Part shown: positions 1-6,550 of the stretch, piece after piece
Position numbering within the stretch: position 1 is the stretch's first letter
Layout: every line of letters starts with the position of its first letter
The notes under the pieces: model-generated
What the model was told of the DNA's origin: nothing
Database searches by the model: none
Seen by the model: only the letters and a program-made list of their open reading frames with translations
Source: an uncultured Rhodospirillales bacterium
GTDB taxonomy: Bacteria > Pseudomonadota > Alphaproteobacteria > ATCC43930 > CGMCC-115725
Assembly: GCA_903897565.1 (NCBI GenBank)
Contig: CAIUCF010000023.1
Coordinates: forward strand, 1 to 13,612
Reading direction: 5' to 3'
Length of the DNA: 13,612 nt
Position numbers and translations under genes: made by a program

Positions 1-385
1 AGCCGACGGGAAACGGCTTGGTGATGTCGAACAGGCGAAACGCAAGAAATCCGATCGCGTAGCCGAGCGCGTGGACCGGCATCAGTGACAGCGTCACGAA
101 GACGCCGACGACCTCGTCGATGACGACGCTCTGCGGGTCTTCGAGGCCGGTGACCCGGGCGATCCGCGCCGCCGCCGCCCAGCCGAGCAGGAAGACCATG
201 AGGGCGGCGGGCAGCAGCGCGATCGGCCCCAAGGTCAGGGCGATGCCGGCGGCGCAGGGCAATGCCGCGAGCGAGCCCCAGGTGCCGGGCGCCGGCCGGA
301 TCAGCCCCGACCAGAACCAGGTGCCGAGAATCACCGACCAGTCATGAAACTTCAGCGGCGCGAGACGCTCCATCGGGCGCGGCAT
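1..385 (-). CDS. pgpA: Phosphatidylglycerophosphatase A (3'-truncated by window edge)
   Basis: PgpA removes the phosphate from phosphatidylglycerophosphate to give phosphatidylglycerol, at the inner membrane. The 128 residues visible include the family signature RPAPGTWGSLAALP (about 30-43), a hydrophobic stretch at 45-73, the acidic motif EDPQSVVIDEVVG (82-94) and FRLFDITKPFP (116-126). Family members are usually about 160-170 residues, so the last 30-40 are outside the window. I read this gene directly from the reverse strand. The start is the ATG at 385-383, whose first base is the last base of the ispDF stop codon (TGATG), which suggests translational coupling. A second in-frame ATG at 373-371 is also possible. 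Neither start has a strong Shine-Dalgarno sequence. pgpA directly after ispDF is a common alphaproteobacterial arrangement. Confidence 0.9.
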   Translation of the reverse strand, partial: MPRPMERLAPLKFHDWSVILGTWFWSGLIRPAPGTWGSLAALPCAAGIALTLGPIALLPAALMVFLLGWAAAARIARVTGLEDPQSVVIDEVVGVFVTLSLMPVHALGYAIGFLAFRLFDITKPFPVG

Positions 386-1566
386 CAATCCCGCGCGGGC
401 AGCCGCACCGTCGCCACGGCCTGGGCGGCAATACCTTCCCTGCGGCCGGTGAAGCCGAGTTCCTCCGTCGTGGTTGCCTTGACGCTGACGCGATCGACAT
501 CAATGCCGAGAATTTCGGCGATCCGCGCGATCATCGCCGCGCGATGCGGGCCGATCTTGGGACGCTCGCAGATGATTGTGACGTCGCAATGGGTGATGCG
601 GCCACCCTTCTCGGCGACGAGCTGGCCGGCATGAGCGAGGAATTTGCTCGAATCCGCGCCGCGCCAGCGTTCATCCGTCGGCGGGAAATGATTGCCGATA
701 TCGCCGGCGCCGATCGCGCCGAGCAGCGCGTCAGTCAGCGCGTGGAGGCCGACATCGGCATCGGAATGGCCGAGCAGCTTCGCGGTATGGGGGATGCGGA
801 TGCCGTTGATCCAGACATGATCGCCTTCGACCAGCTGATGGACGTCGAAGCCCTGGCCGGTGCGGAATTCGTAAGCAGCGCCGACCAGCCGGTTGGCGCG
901 GGCGAGGTCGTCGGCCGTGGTGATCTTGAAATTGTCTTCGGAGCCCATCACCAGTTCCACCTTCATTCCTGCCTGCTCGGCCACCGCCGCGTCATCGGTG
1001 AGGTCGAGCCCGACCGCGGCACGATGCGCGGCTATGATCTTGCCGTAGCGGAAGACTTGCGGGGTCTGCGCCCGCCACAGATTCTCGCGGTCCACCGTCG
1101 CTGCGACGTGGCCCGCTGCGCCGCGCTTGATGGTGTCGCGGACCGGGATCGCGACCAGGGCGGCGTCGCTGGTCTCCAGCACTGCGATCGCCCGATCGAT
1201 GATGGCGGGATCGAGCAGGGGGCGCGCCGCGTCGTGAATCATCACGATATCCTGCGGCGCGGCCTCCAGAGCTTCCAGCCCGAGCCGGACCGAGTCCTGC
1301 CGGGTCGCGCCGCCATGGACCGGCGCCAGCAGGTCCAGGCCTGCGACCGCTTCGTCATAGAGCTCGCGGTCGTCCGGATGGATCACGACGAGGACTGAAA
1401 CCGGGCTGCGATAGCGCAGGAAGGCCTGCGCTGTTTCGCGCAGCACCGCACAACTCTTCAAGTCGGCATATTGCTTGGGGAGCGGTCCACCGAAGCGACT
1501 GCCGCGACCGGCGGCGACGATCACCGCGAAGAGCCGCGCGGGGGCGGGAGAAGACGAATGATTCAT
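385..1566 (-). CDS. ispDF: Bifunctional IspD/IspF, MEP isoprenoid pathway
   Basis: This 393-residue fusion carries two non-consecutive steps of the methylerythritol phosphate pathway. The IspD half (about 11-228) makes CDP-ME from CTP and MEP. It shows the nucleotide-binding start AVIVAAGRGSRFGGPLPKQY (14-33), GGATRQDSV (85-93), HDAARPL (111-117) and GSEDNFKITT (208-217). The IspF half (about 235-390) forms the cyclic diphosphate MEcPP. It shows the zinc ligands D241 and H243 in GFDVHQL, H275 in GLHALTDAL, the GHSDAD motif (266-271) and the KATTTEELGFTGR loop (363-375). Length matches the alphaproteobacterial fused enzymes; many other bacteria encode two separate proteins. Start ATG at 1566 has a weak AGGG upstream. 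The 5' flank (1567-1836) is shared with the divergent PAS gene. Confidence 0.96.
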   Translation of the reverse strand: MNHSSSPAPARLFAVIVAAGRGSRFGGPLPKQYADLKSCAVLRETAQAFLRYRSPVSVLVVIHPDDRELYDEAVAGLDLLAPVHGGATRQDSVRLGLEALEAAPQDIVMIHDAARPLLDPAIIDRAIAVLETSDAALVAIPVRDTIKRGAAGHVAATVDRENLWRAQTPQVFRYGKIIAAHRAAVGLDLTDDAAVAEQAGMKVELVMGSEDNFKITTADDLARANRLVGAAYEFRTGQGFDVHQLVEGDHVWINGIRIPHTAKLLGHSDADVGLHALTDALLGAIGAGDIGNHFPPTDERWRGADSSKFLAHAGQLVAEKGGRITHCDVTIICERPKIGPHRAAMIARIAEILGIDVDRVSVKATTTEELGFTGRREGIAAQAVATVRLPARD

Positions 1567-1731
1567 GGCCGCACCCTAGCGAGAGCGCCGCCGCTTGCCA
1601 AGCGGACCGGGCGCGCGTGCCGCAGCTGCGATCGCGGACTTGAGCCGCGTGGCATGGCGGCATAGCGTTCATGACGCTGTGCCTGTTGCCGGTTTATTGA
1701 TATCCTGACAATCGTTGGTGGTTGATGCCGT

Positions 1732-1744
1732 GGATCGACGATCC
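1732..1744. repeat. Short palindrome in the ispDF/PAS intergenic region
   Basis: GGATCGACGATCC has perfect 6-base arms around a central A. It is the first of three dyads in the 270-base gap between the divergent ispDF and PAS genes, and it lies just upstream of the AT-rich promoter-like segment. It could be an operator half-site, but a chance palindrome of this size is possible. Confidence 0.35.
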
Positions 1745-1752
1745 CCGCGCGC

Positions 1753-1763
1753 TATAATTGACA
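1753..1763 (+). promoter_or_regulatory. Possible promoter elements upstream of the PAS gene
   Basis: A perfect TATAAT (1753-1758) overlaps a perfect TTGACA (1758-1763) in an unusually AT-rich segment of this GC-rich window. Neither has a good partner hexamer at 16-18 bases on the plus strand. This is therefore only a candidate core promoter, perhaps one that depends on an activator. Confidence 0.25.
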
Positions 1764-1791
1764 AGATGACGTGAGAGGCCTGTCGCTTTGA

Positions 1792-1808
1792 TTTTATCAC
1801 GAATAAAA
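1792..1808. promoter_or_regulatory. Inverted repeat, candidate operator for the PAS gene
   Basis: TTTTAT (1792-1797) and ATAAAA (1803-1808) are perfect inverted arms around the spacer CACGA. The dyad is AT-rich and lies 28 bases before the PAS start codon. Its size and symmetry suit a dimeric regulator. Function is inferred from position only. Confidence 0.35.
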
Positions 1809-1819
1809 CAAATAACAGT

Positions 1820-1840
1820 CCACGGTTGAATTAACCATGG
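1820..1840. promoter_or_regulatory. Inverted repeat spanning the PAS gene start codon
   Basis: CCACGGTT (1820-1827) and AACCATGG (1833-1840) are 8-base inverted arms with one mismatch around GAATT. The right arm contains the ATG at 1837-1839, and no Shine-Dalgarno sequence lies between the arms. As DNA it could be an operator. As RNA it could sequester the start codon in a stem-loop. Confidence 0.4.
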
Positions 1841-2328
1841 TAACCCCCGTTATCAAGTTGGAAGAAGGACGCCCGTTGCGGCCTGGCGAGGCTCAGGATC
1901 TCCGAATCGGCGAGATCATAGGTTACTGGAAGTCCAAGTTATGCGGCCGGAAAATGCCGTCGCGCAAGGATATCGACCCTGCCGAGATCGTCCGCCTGCT
2001 GCCCTATGTCGCCCTGGTCGACGTCATTCCCGACGTCCCGATCGAGAAGCGGTATCGCGTGCGCCTGTTTGGGACTCAACTCGTCGAGTATCACCAGAAG
2101 GACTGGACCGGGAAGCTGGTCTTCGATGTGACCTCCGGCGAGGCGGCACAGCGCATCGCTCAGGCCGGCGAGTTCTGCGTCAATCATCACCGGCCTTGGT
2201 TATCGTCCGGCAGGCTCTACTGGACGAACCAGAAGAGCGCGAAGCAGTTCGAGGCCGTGATCCTGCCGCTGTCGCTCGACGACACCACGGTCAATATGCT
2301 CTTGGTTCTCCTGGTCATCGTCCCCTGA
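1837..2328 (+). CDS. PAS_5-type PAS domain protein
   Basis: The 163-residue protein resembles the single-domain PAS_5 (PF07310) proteins common in alphaproteobacteria. The fit rests on the N-terminal helix ending in YWKSKLCGRKMPSRKDIDP, then the hydrophobic strand IVRLLPYVALVDVI, RYRVRLFGTQLVEYHQKDWTG, and a C-terminal strand pair FEAVILPLSLDD and VNMLLVLLVI. There is no output domain, transmembrane helix or signal peptide, so it would act as a cytoplasmic sensor or partner protein; ligand and partner are unknown. ATG 1837 is the only good start, since the next in-frame Met is about residue 46, yet it lacks a Shine-Dalgarno sequence and sits inside an inverted repeat. The gene is divergent from ispDF. 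Its stop lies only 10 bases from the stop of the convergent LysR gene. Confidence 0.8.
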   Translation: MVTPVIKLEEGRPLRPGEAQDLRIGEIIGYWKSKLCGRKMPSRKDIDPAEIVRLLPYVALVDVIPDVPIEKRYRVRLFGTQLVEYHQKDWTGKLVFDVTSGEAAQRIAQAGEFCVNHHRPWLSSGRLYWTNQKSAKQFEAVILPLSLDDTTVNMLLVLLVIVP

Positions 2329-2338
2329 CAGGTCGTCG

Positions 2339-3250
2339 TCAGCGAGACGCGTCCCAATAGGGATCGGGCCCGATCTGCTCGACGAGGAAATCCACGAAAG
2401 CCCTCACCTTGGGCGAAAGATGCCGAGAGTGTGGGTAGACGGCGTGGATCGCCATGTCCTGGTTGAGGTAGTCGCCGAGGACCGAAACCAGGGTTCCGGC
2501 CTGAATATCGGCGCCGACGATGAAACTGGGCAGGCTGACGAGGCCGATCCCGCGCAGCGCCGCCGCCCGCAGCGCGTCGCCATTGTTGCTCCGCAAGCGA
2601 CCGGCGATGTCCACCGGCCAGGGTCGGCCGTCGGCGGCCACCAGCGGCCAGTCTTGTGCAGTCGTCATATTGGTGTAGGCGAGGCAGCGATGCTGCTTCA
2701 GGTCGTCGGGTGTCCGTGGTAGCCCGAACGCCTCGAGATAGCCGGGACTGCCGCAGATGACCCGCCTTGCCGGCGCGATCCGGCGCGCGACCAGGCTCGA
2801 ATCCGCCAGCCGCCCGATGCGGATGGCAACATCGACACCTTCGTCGACGAGGTCGATGAAGCGGTCGGTCAGAGACAGGTCGATATCGATCTCCGGGTAC
2901 CGGCAGAAGAATCCGGTGATTGCCGGGACCAGGTGCAGCACACCAAAACTCGTCGGCGCGTCGACCCGCAAATGGCCGCGTGGCGCTGCCTGCAGTTCGG
3001 TCACGCAACGATCGGCCTCCTCGACATCCGCCAGGATCGCTGCCGCCCGGGTGAGATAACCATGTCCGGCCTCGGTAAGGGTCAGAGCCCGTGTCGTCCG
3101 GTGCAGCAGCCGGACGCCAAGCTCCCCCTCGAGTGCAGCCACCTGTCGGCTCACCAGCGATTTCGAACGTCGCAGGCGCTGCGCCGCGCCCGAGAACGAG
3201 CGCAACTCCGCGACCCGGACGAAAGCTTCCATCATCGCCAGGCGGTCCAT
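2339..3250 (-). CDS. LysR-family transcriptional regulator
   Basis: This 303-residue protein is a standard-length LysR regulator. The N-terminal winged helix-turn-helix (about 4-62) includes FSGAAQRLRRSKSLVSRQVAALE and LHRTTRALTLTEAG. The substrate-binding domain (about 90-295) includes LRVDAPTSFGVLHLVPAI, DLVDEGVDVAIRIG and GIGLVSLPSFIV. These features resemble the large AaeR/DsdC/CrgA-like group, whose effectors are diverse, so the effector cannot be predicted. The start at ATG 3250 is chosen because GGAG lies 8 bases upstream and LysR proteins begin this way (MDRLAMMEAF); an earlier in-frame ATG at 3385 would add an atypical 45-residue leader. It is divergent from doxX, with a dyad-rich 116-base gap between them, so doxX and autoregulation of its own gene are the likely targets. 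Confidence 0.93.
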   Translation of the reverse strand: MDRLAMMEAFVRVAELRSFSGAAQRLRRSKSLVSRQVAALEGELGVRLLHRTTRALTLTEAGHGYLTRAAAILADVEEADRCVTELQAAPRGHLRVDAPTSFGVLHLVPAITGFFCRYPEIDIDLSLTDRFIDLVDEGVDVAIRIGRLADSSLVARRIAPARRVICGSPGYLEAFGLPRTPDDLKQHRCLAYTNMTTAQDWPLVAADGRPWPVDIAGRLRSNNGDALRAAALRGIGLVSLPSFIVGADIQAGTLVSVLGDYLNQDMAIHAVYPHSRHLSPKVRAFVDFLVEQIGPDPYWDASR

Positions 3251-3263
3251 AATTGTTGCTCCA

Positions 3264-3303
3264 ATTGAGACAGTGTCGTTCGAATTCGATAGATTGTCCC
3301 AAT
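3264..3303. promoter_or_regulatory. LysR-type operator candidate between lysR and doxX
   Basis: ATTGAGACA (3264-3272) and TGTCCCAAT (3295-3303) form 9-base inverted arms with one mismatch, 22 bases apart. Almost centred between them is the perfect palindrome TCGAATTCGA (3280-3289). Nested symmetry in the gap between a LysR gene and a divergent target is the classical arrangement for this regulator family. Binding by this LysR protein is an inference. Confidence 0.6.
3265..3293 (+). promoter_or_regulatory. Candidate sigma-70 promoter for doxX
   Basis: TTGAGA (3265-3270) is followed after 17 bases by GATAGA (3288-3293). The -35 is good, the -10 is weak, and the spacing is optimal. The elements lie within the operator dyad, so LysR binding could directly affect polymerase. 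The predicted transcript would begin near 3300, leaving a leader of about 65 bases before doxX. Confidence 0.4.
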
Positions 3304-3366
3304 AGCAACCGCAAGGCATATTCCGCATCGATATTGGGAGCCCGATGTTCCCGAAGGAGAAACCAA

Positions 3367-3837
3367 ATGTCTCAAGCTCAGACACTGTCCATCAAGCCGG
3401 TGCTGCCGATATTTCGTCCCCTGACCGATGCGCTCGCACCGTTCGGCGAGCCCTTGGCCCGCGTCGCCGTCGGCGCGATGCTGATGCCGCATGGCGCGCA
3501 GAAACTGTTCGGCTGGTTCGGCGGCTATGGTCTCGCGGCCACCGGCCAGTTCTTCGCCACCAAGCTCGGCCTGCCCGCCAGCATGGCGCTGGTCACCGGC
3601 CTGATCGAGTTCGGTGGCGGGTTGCTGCTCGCACTGGGCCTGGCGACTCGCTTCGCCGCCGGGGCCGCGGCCGTGATGATGGCCGTCGCGGTCATCCACG
3701 TCCATCTCGGCAACGGTTATTTCTGGACCAGCGGCGGTTACGAATATCCGCTGTTGTGGGGCCTGCTCGCGTTCTCCTTCGTGCTGCGCGGCGGTGGGCG
3801 CTACTCGCTCGACGCGAAGATCGGCTACGAGTTGTAG
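3367..3837 (+). CDS. DoxX family inner-membrane protein
   Basis: The 156-residue protein has the DoxX pattern of four hydrophobic helices, at about 29-49, 72-92, 97-114 and 128-141. The family signatures are LARVAVGAMLMPHGAQKLFG (30-49) and LIEFGGGLLLALGLATRFAA (79-98). DoxX-type proteins are small membrane proteins, some linked to quinone or thiosulfate oxidation or to oxidative-stress complexes; most members have no proven role, and none is claimed here. The start at ATG 3367 is well supported by AAGGAG at 3354-3359, 7 bases away. It is divergent from a LysR regulator that probably controls it. A strong hairpin follows 24 bases after the stop, so it is probably transcribed largely on its own. 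The downstream sthA gene could share readthrough transcription. Confidence 0.9.
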   Translation: MSQAQTLSIKPVLPIFRPLTDALAPFGEPLARVAVGAMLMPHGAQKLFGWFGGYGLAATGQFFATKLGLPASMALVTGLIEFGGGLLLALGLATRFAAGAAAVMMAVAVIHVHLGNGYFWTSGGYEYPLLWGLLAFSFVLRGGGRYSLDAKIGYEL

Positions 3838-3860
3838 GATTACGCGAAACCTGTGAAACT

Positions 3861-3893
3861 CGAGGGGGTCCGACGTCCGTCGCGACCCCCTCG
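3861..3893 (+). terminator. Strong hairpin between doxX and sthA
   Basis: CGAGGGGGTC (3861-3870) pairs perfectly with GACCCCCTCG (3884-3893). Inside it CGAC (3871-3874) pairs with GTCG (3879-3882) around the loop GTCC, leaving one bulged C at 3883, so the stem is 14 base pairs. No T tract follows. It may be a weak or factor-assisted doxX terminator, a 3'-end stabiliser, or an attenuator in the sthA leader. It also argues against starting sthA at the ATG at 3853, since that frame would translate through it. Confidence 0.65.
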
Positions 3894-3951
3894 GCTTGCG
3901 GCTTGCATGGCCGGGACCTCTAGTATTTCCCCGCCGCGCCAGGAGCCGTTC

Positions 3952-5343
3952 TTGACCCCCTTTGATCTGATCGTGATCGGCAGCGGTCCCGCGGGCCGCC
4001 GTGCCGCCATTCAGGCCGCCAAGATCGGCAAGTCCGTTCTGGTGGTCGAGAAGGGACGGCGCGTCGGCGGCGTCTCGGTGCATACCGGCACGATCCCCTC
4101 CAAGACTCTGCGCGAGACTGTGCTCAATCTAACGGGTTACCGCGAACGCGGCTTCTACGGCCGCGCGTATCGGGTCAAGCAGGATATCGCGGCGCCGGAT
4201 CTGATGAGCCGGCTACAGATGACGCTCAACCACGAGGTCGACGTTCTCGAGCACCAGTTTGCCCGCAACGGCGTCAAGACCATGCTCGGCACCGCCCATT
4301 TCGTCGATTCCCACCGCATCGAAGTGGTCGCGCCGCAGGGCGACACCCATATCGTCGAAGGCACCCGCTTCCTGATCGCCGTCGGCACGCGGCCGCACCG
4401 GCCGGCGGATGTGCCGTTCAACGGCAGCAATGTGCTCGACAGCGACGAGATGATCGAAATCGACCATCTGCCGCGCAGCCTTACCGTGATCGGCGCCGGG
4501 GTGATCGGGGTCGAATACGCGACGATCTTCAGCGCGCTCGATGTCAGCGTGACCCTGCTCGAGCCGCGGCCGACCCTGCTCGATTTCGTCGATCAGGAAC
4601 TCATCGAAGACTTCACCCACCAGCTGCGCGACCAGGGGCTGGTCATCCGACTCGGGGTCAAGGTCGAGAAGATCGATTTCGACCACGACTGGCCGGTCGC
4701 GACCCTGGCGGATGGCCGTCGCGCCCGTTCGGAGATGCTGCTGTTCACCGGGGGACGCGAGGGAGCGACCGACAAGATCAATCTCGCCGCCTGCGGACTG
4801 ACCGCTGATGCTCGCGGCCGGCTCAAGGTCGATCCCAAGACGTTCCAGACTGAAGTCGAGCATATCTACGCCGCCGGCGACGTCATCGGCTTTCCCAGCC
4901 TGGCCTCGACCTCGATGGAACAGGGCCGTATCGCCGCCTGCCACGCCTTCGATATCCCGATGCCGCCGGCGCCGGAATATTTCCCCTACGGCATCTATTC
5001 AGTGCCGGAGATTTCGACGGTCGGCATGTCGGAGCATGAGGTGCGCGAGCGCGGAATCCGCTACGAATGCGGCGTCGCCCGCTTCCGCGAGACCTCGCGC
5101 GGCCATATCATGGGGCTCAATTCCGGGATGATGAAGCTGATCTTCTCGCAGAAGACGCGGCGCCTGCTCGGCGTCCACATCGTCGGCGAGGGCGCGACCG
5201 AGCTGGTCCATATCGGCCAGGCGGTCCTCAACCTCAAGGGCACGCTCGATTATTTCATCGAGAATACCTTCAACTACCCGACCCTGGCCGAAGCCTACAA
5301 GATCGCCGCGCTGGACGCCTGGAATCGCATGCCGCGGCGTTGA
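3952..5343 (+). CDS. sthA: Soluble pyridine nucleotide transhydrogenase (Si-specific)
   Basis: SthA is a cytosolic FAD flavoprotein that moves hydride between NADPH and NAD+, balancing the two pools. The 463 residues match the family length (E. coli 466). Visible are the FAD motif GSGPAG (10-15), VGGVSVHTGTIPSKTL (38-53), the NAD(P) motif GAGVIG (181-186), the second FAD motif YAAGDVIG (306-313) and the C-terminal dimer-interface motif FNYPTLAEAYK (440-450). The redox-active cysteine pair of related disulfide reductases is absent: both positions in the GG...PSK segment are non-cysteine. This rules out lipoamide dehydrogenase or mercuric reductase. I chose TTG 3952 because AGGAG lies 6 bases upstream and the protein then begins directly at the FAD strand. 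The upstream ATGs at 3853 and 3907 would add unrelated residues. A TAGTAT at 3921-3926 is a possible -10 element with no good -35. Confidence 0.93.
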   Translation: MTPFDLIVIGSGPAGRRAAIQAAKIGKSVLVVEKGRRVGGVSVHTGTIPSKTLRETVLNLTGYRERGFYGRAYRVKQDIAAPDLMSRLQMTLNHEVDVLEHQFARNGVKTMLGTAHFVDSHRIEVVAPQGDTHIVEGTRFLIAVGTRPHRPADVPFNGSNVLDSDEMIEIDHLPRSLTVIGAGVIGVEYATIFSALDVSVTLLEPRPTLLDFVDQELIEDFTHQLRDQGLVIRLGVKVEKIDFDHDWPVATLADGRRARSEMLLFTGGREGATDKINLAACGLTADARGRLKVDPKTFQTEVEHIYAAGDVIGFPSLASTSMEQGRIAACHAFDIPMPPAPEYFPYGIYSVPEISTVGMSEHEVRERGIRYECGVARFRETSRGHIMGLNSGMMKLIFSQKTRRLLGVHIVGEGATELVHIGQAVLNLKGTLDYFIENTFNYPTLAEAYKIAALDAWNRMPRR

Positions 5344-5347
5344 CTTA

Positions 5348-5382
5348 CCCGCCGGCTCGCCAATCATGGGCGCGCCGGCGGG
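5348..5382. terminator. Hairpin downstream of sthA
   Basis: CCCGCCGGC (5348-5356) pairs perfectly with GCCGGCGGG (5374-5382), and GCC/GGC inside can extend the stem across a small internal loop. It starts 4 bases after the sthA stop, in the short gap between convergent genes. There is no T tract on either strand, so it is not a textbook Rho-independent terminator. It could still end or protect the sthA message. Confidence 0.5.
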
Positions 5383-5431
5383 GGATTGGCGCTTCTTACG
5401 TCGCCTTGAAGCGTCGCGGTCTGGCGATCGA

Positions 5432-5851
5432 TCAGAGAATCAGGCTCGGTCCGCCGCCGCTGTTCCAGTTGTGGTTGTCGTAATATTCCCGCCACTCGTA
5501 GATCTTGCCGTCCTCGGTCAGCTCGAACATGCCGCACACCGCGAGCTTGAGCTGCCAGGTGTTGCTGCCGTCCCAGTCCCATTGATCGAGCCGTTCGGTG
5601 ATGACCTTGTTGTCATGGCCGAACACGTTCAGCAGCTTGAACTGCGCGCGCTTGGCCGGGGCGAAGATGCGGGCGATCATCTTGCGAACATTGGCGCTGC
5701 CGCGGATCGCTTCGAGCGGCTGGTTGAGGTAGCACATGTCCTCGGTGCATTGCGCCATGCAGGCATCGACATCGAGGTCGTCCCAGCCTTTCAGGAAGGC
5801 GCGGACCACGGCCTCGTTGCGGGCGATCTTGGTATCGATTTCGTTGCTCAT
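5432..5851 (-). CDS. Limonene-1,2-epoxide hydrolase-like protein, copy A
   Basis: The 139-residue protein fits the limonene-1,2-epoxide hydrolase family, small NTF2/SnoaL-like cone folds that open epoxides with an activated water. All residues of the Rhodococcus enzyme's site have counterparts: Y41 and N43 (CYLNQPL) for the water-positioning Tyr53/Asn55, R87 and D89 (TERLDQ) for Arg99/Asp101, and D125 (EWREYYDN) for Asp132. That supports hydrolase chemistry, but the substrate is unknown, and ketosteroid-isomerase-like or binding roles exist in the wider fold. ATG 5851 has GGAG 8 bases upstream. It is the downstream gene of a tandem pair; by eye it shares about 45% identity with copy B, 73 bases upstream. 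Its 3' end faces sthA. Confidence 0.8.
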   Translation of the reverse strand: MSNEIDTKIARNEAVVRAFLKGWDDLDVDACMAQCTEDMCYLNQPLEAIRGSANVRKMIARIFAPAKRAQFKLLNVFGHDNKVITERLDQWDWDGSNTWQLKLAVCGMFELTEDGKIYEWREYYDNHNWNSGGGPSLIL

Positions 5852-5877
5852 GTGGTTGGCTCCACGATCATCGTCAG

Positions 5878-5892
5878 GGCGCGTGCCGCGCC
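5878..5892. other. Small hairpin between the two epoxide-hydrolase-like genes
   Basis: GGCGCG (5878-5883) and CGCGCC (5887-5892) are perfect arms around a 3-base loop, within the 73-base gap between copies B and A. As RNA it would form a tight GC stem between the cistrons, which could adjust relative expression or stabilise one end. No T tract follows on the minus strand. It could be a chance GC palindrome. Confidence 0.35.
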
Positions 5893-5924
5893 TATCGGGT
5901 CAGTTAAATCCGGTTGCCGCGGTG

Positions 5925-6338
5925 TCAGTCGAGATGCAGCTTCGGGCCGCCGTTCTCGAACCACATCCGGTTGTCGAAGTAATCGCGCCAGCCGCAGATC
6001 TTGCCGCGGGCGTCGAGATCGAACATGCCGATGCAGGGCAGCTTCAGGCCCCAGCCCTTGCCGTCGAAATCCCACATGTCGAGCCGCTCGGTCACGACGG
6101 TGTTGCCGCGGCCGAAGCAGTTGCGCAGCTCCCAATGAACCTTGTGCGACAGCTTCATGATGCCCTCGACGATGCGGCGGACATTGCGTTGTCCGATCAC
6201 CGGGGCGAGCGGCTGGTTGATGTAGACGATGTCCTCCGACAGGCAGGCCATCGCCACATCGGGATCGATCGCCTCCCAGGCGTCGATGAACAGGCGGACC
6301 TTGTGGACGTTGCGGGCGGTGGTCTCGTCGGCGGTCAT
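5925..6338 (-). CDS. Limonene-1,2-epoxide hydrolase-like protein, copy B
   Basis: This 137-residue paralogue of copy A is the first gene of the pair. The same site is complete: Y39 and N41 (VYINQPL), R86 and D88 (TERLDMWDFDG) and D122 (GWRDYFDNRMW). Both copies also share a Gly-Gly-Pro near the C-terminus (FENGGPKLHLD here), a shared tail that suggests duplication of one ancestor rather than independent acquisition. The start ATG 6338 has GAGG 8 bases upstream; an extension to 6548 would add 70 unconvincing residues. Family enzymes are typically dimers, so A and B could form homo- or heterodimers; this is inference. No strong promoter is visible upstream, although CATAAT occurs on the minus strand about 75 bases before the start. 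Confidence 0.8.
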   Translation of the reverse strand: MTADETTARNVHKVRLFIDAWEAIDPDVAMACLSEDIVYINQPLAPVIGQRNVRRIVEGIMKLSHKVHWELRNCFGRGNTVVTERLDMWDFDGKGWGLKLPCIGMFDLDARGKICGWRDYFDNRMWFENGGPKLHLD

Positions 6339-6550
6339 TCGCGTTTCCTCGATCTTGGTTTTGTCGCTGCCTGCCCTCTCGCGGGGCGGTCCGTCGCGGT
6401 GGTCAGGATTATGGCCGAGATCGCACCCGAGCGGTCGCCATGAGGTAGCGACGCAGCCGCCAATCTCTGTTACTTTGCTGCCAAAGCCCGAGGGATTAAC
6501 CGCAGCGATGGATGCCTCGACAATCCAAGAGCTCTTGATGCCGTTCACCT
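6339..6550. other. Intergenic region upstream of the epoxide-hydrolase-like pair
   Basis: Together with the AraC relic that follows, this makes about 417 bases without an intact gene. It must hold the promoter of the minus-strand pair. The only structure I see is CTTTG-CTGC-CAAAG at 6473-6486, a perfect 5-base dyad that could be an operator. A short plus-strand frame beginning at ATG 6508 (34 codons, ending at 6612) has no recognisable homology and is not called as a gene. Confidence 0.4.

Noticed and set aside
262..1398. Plus-strand open frame of 378 codons opposite ispDF
   Set aside because: It lies antisense to an unambiguous IspDF and shows no protein-like composition.
3853..3951. Upstream ATG starts (3853, 3907) for sthA
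   Set aside because: They would translate the 3861-3893 hairpin region and add residues absent from the family; TTG 3952 has the well-spaced AGGAG.
4013..4105. Lipoamide dehydrogenase or mercuric reductase identity for the flavoprotein
   Set aside because: The active-site cysteine pair is absent and the C-terminal motif is the SthA type FNYPTLAEAY.
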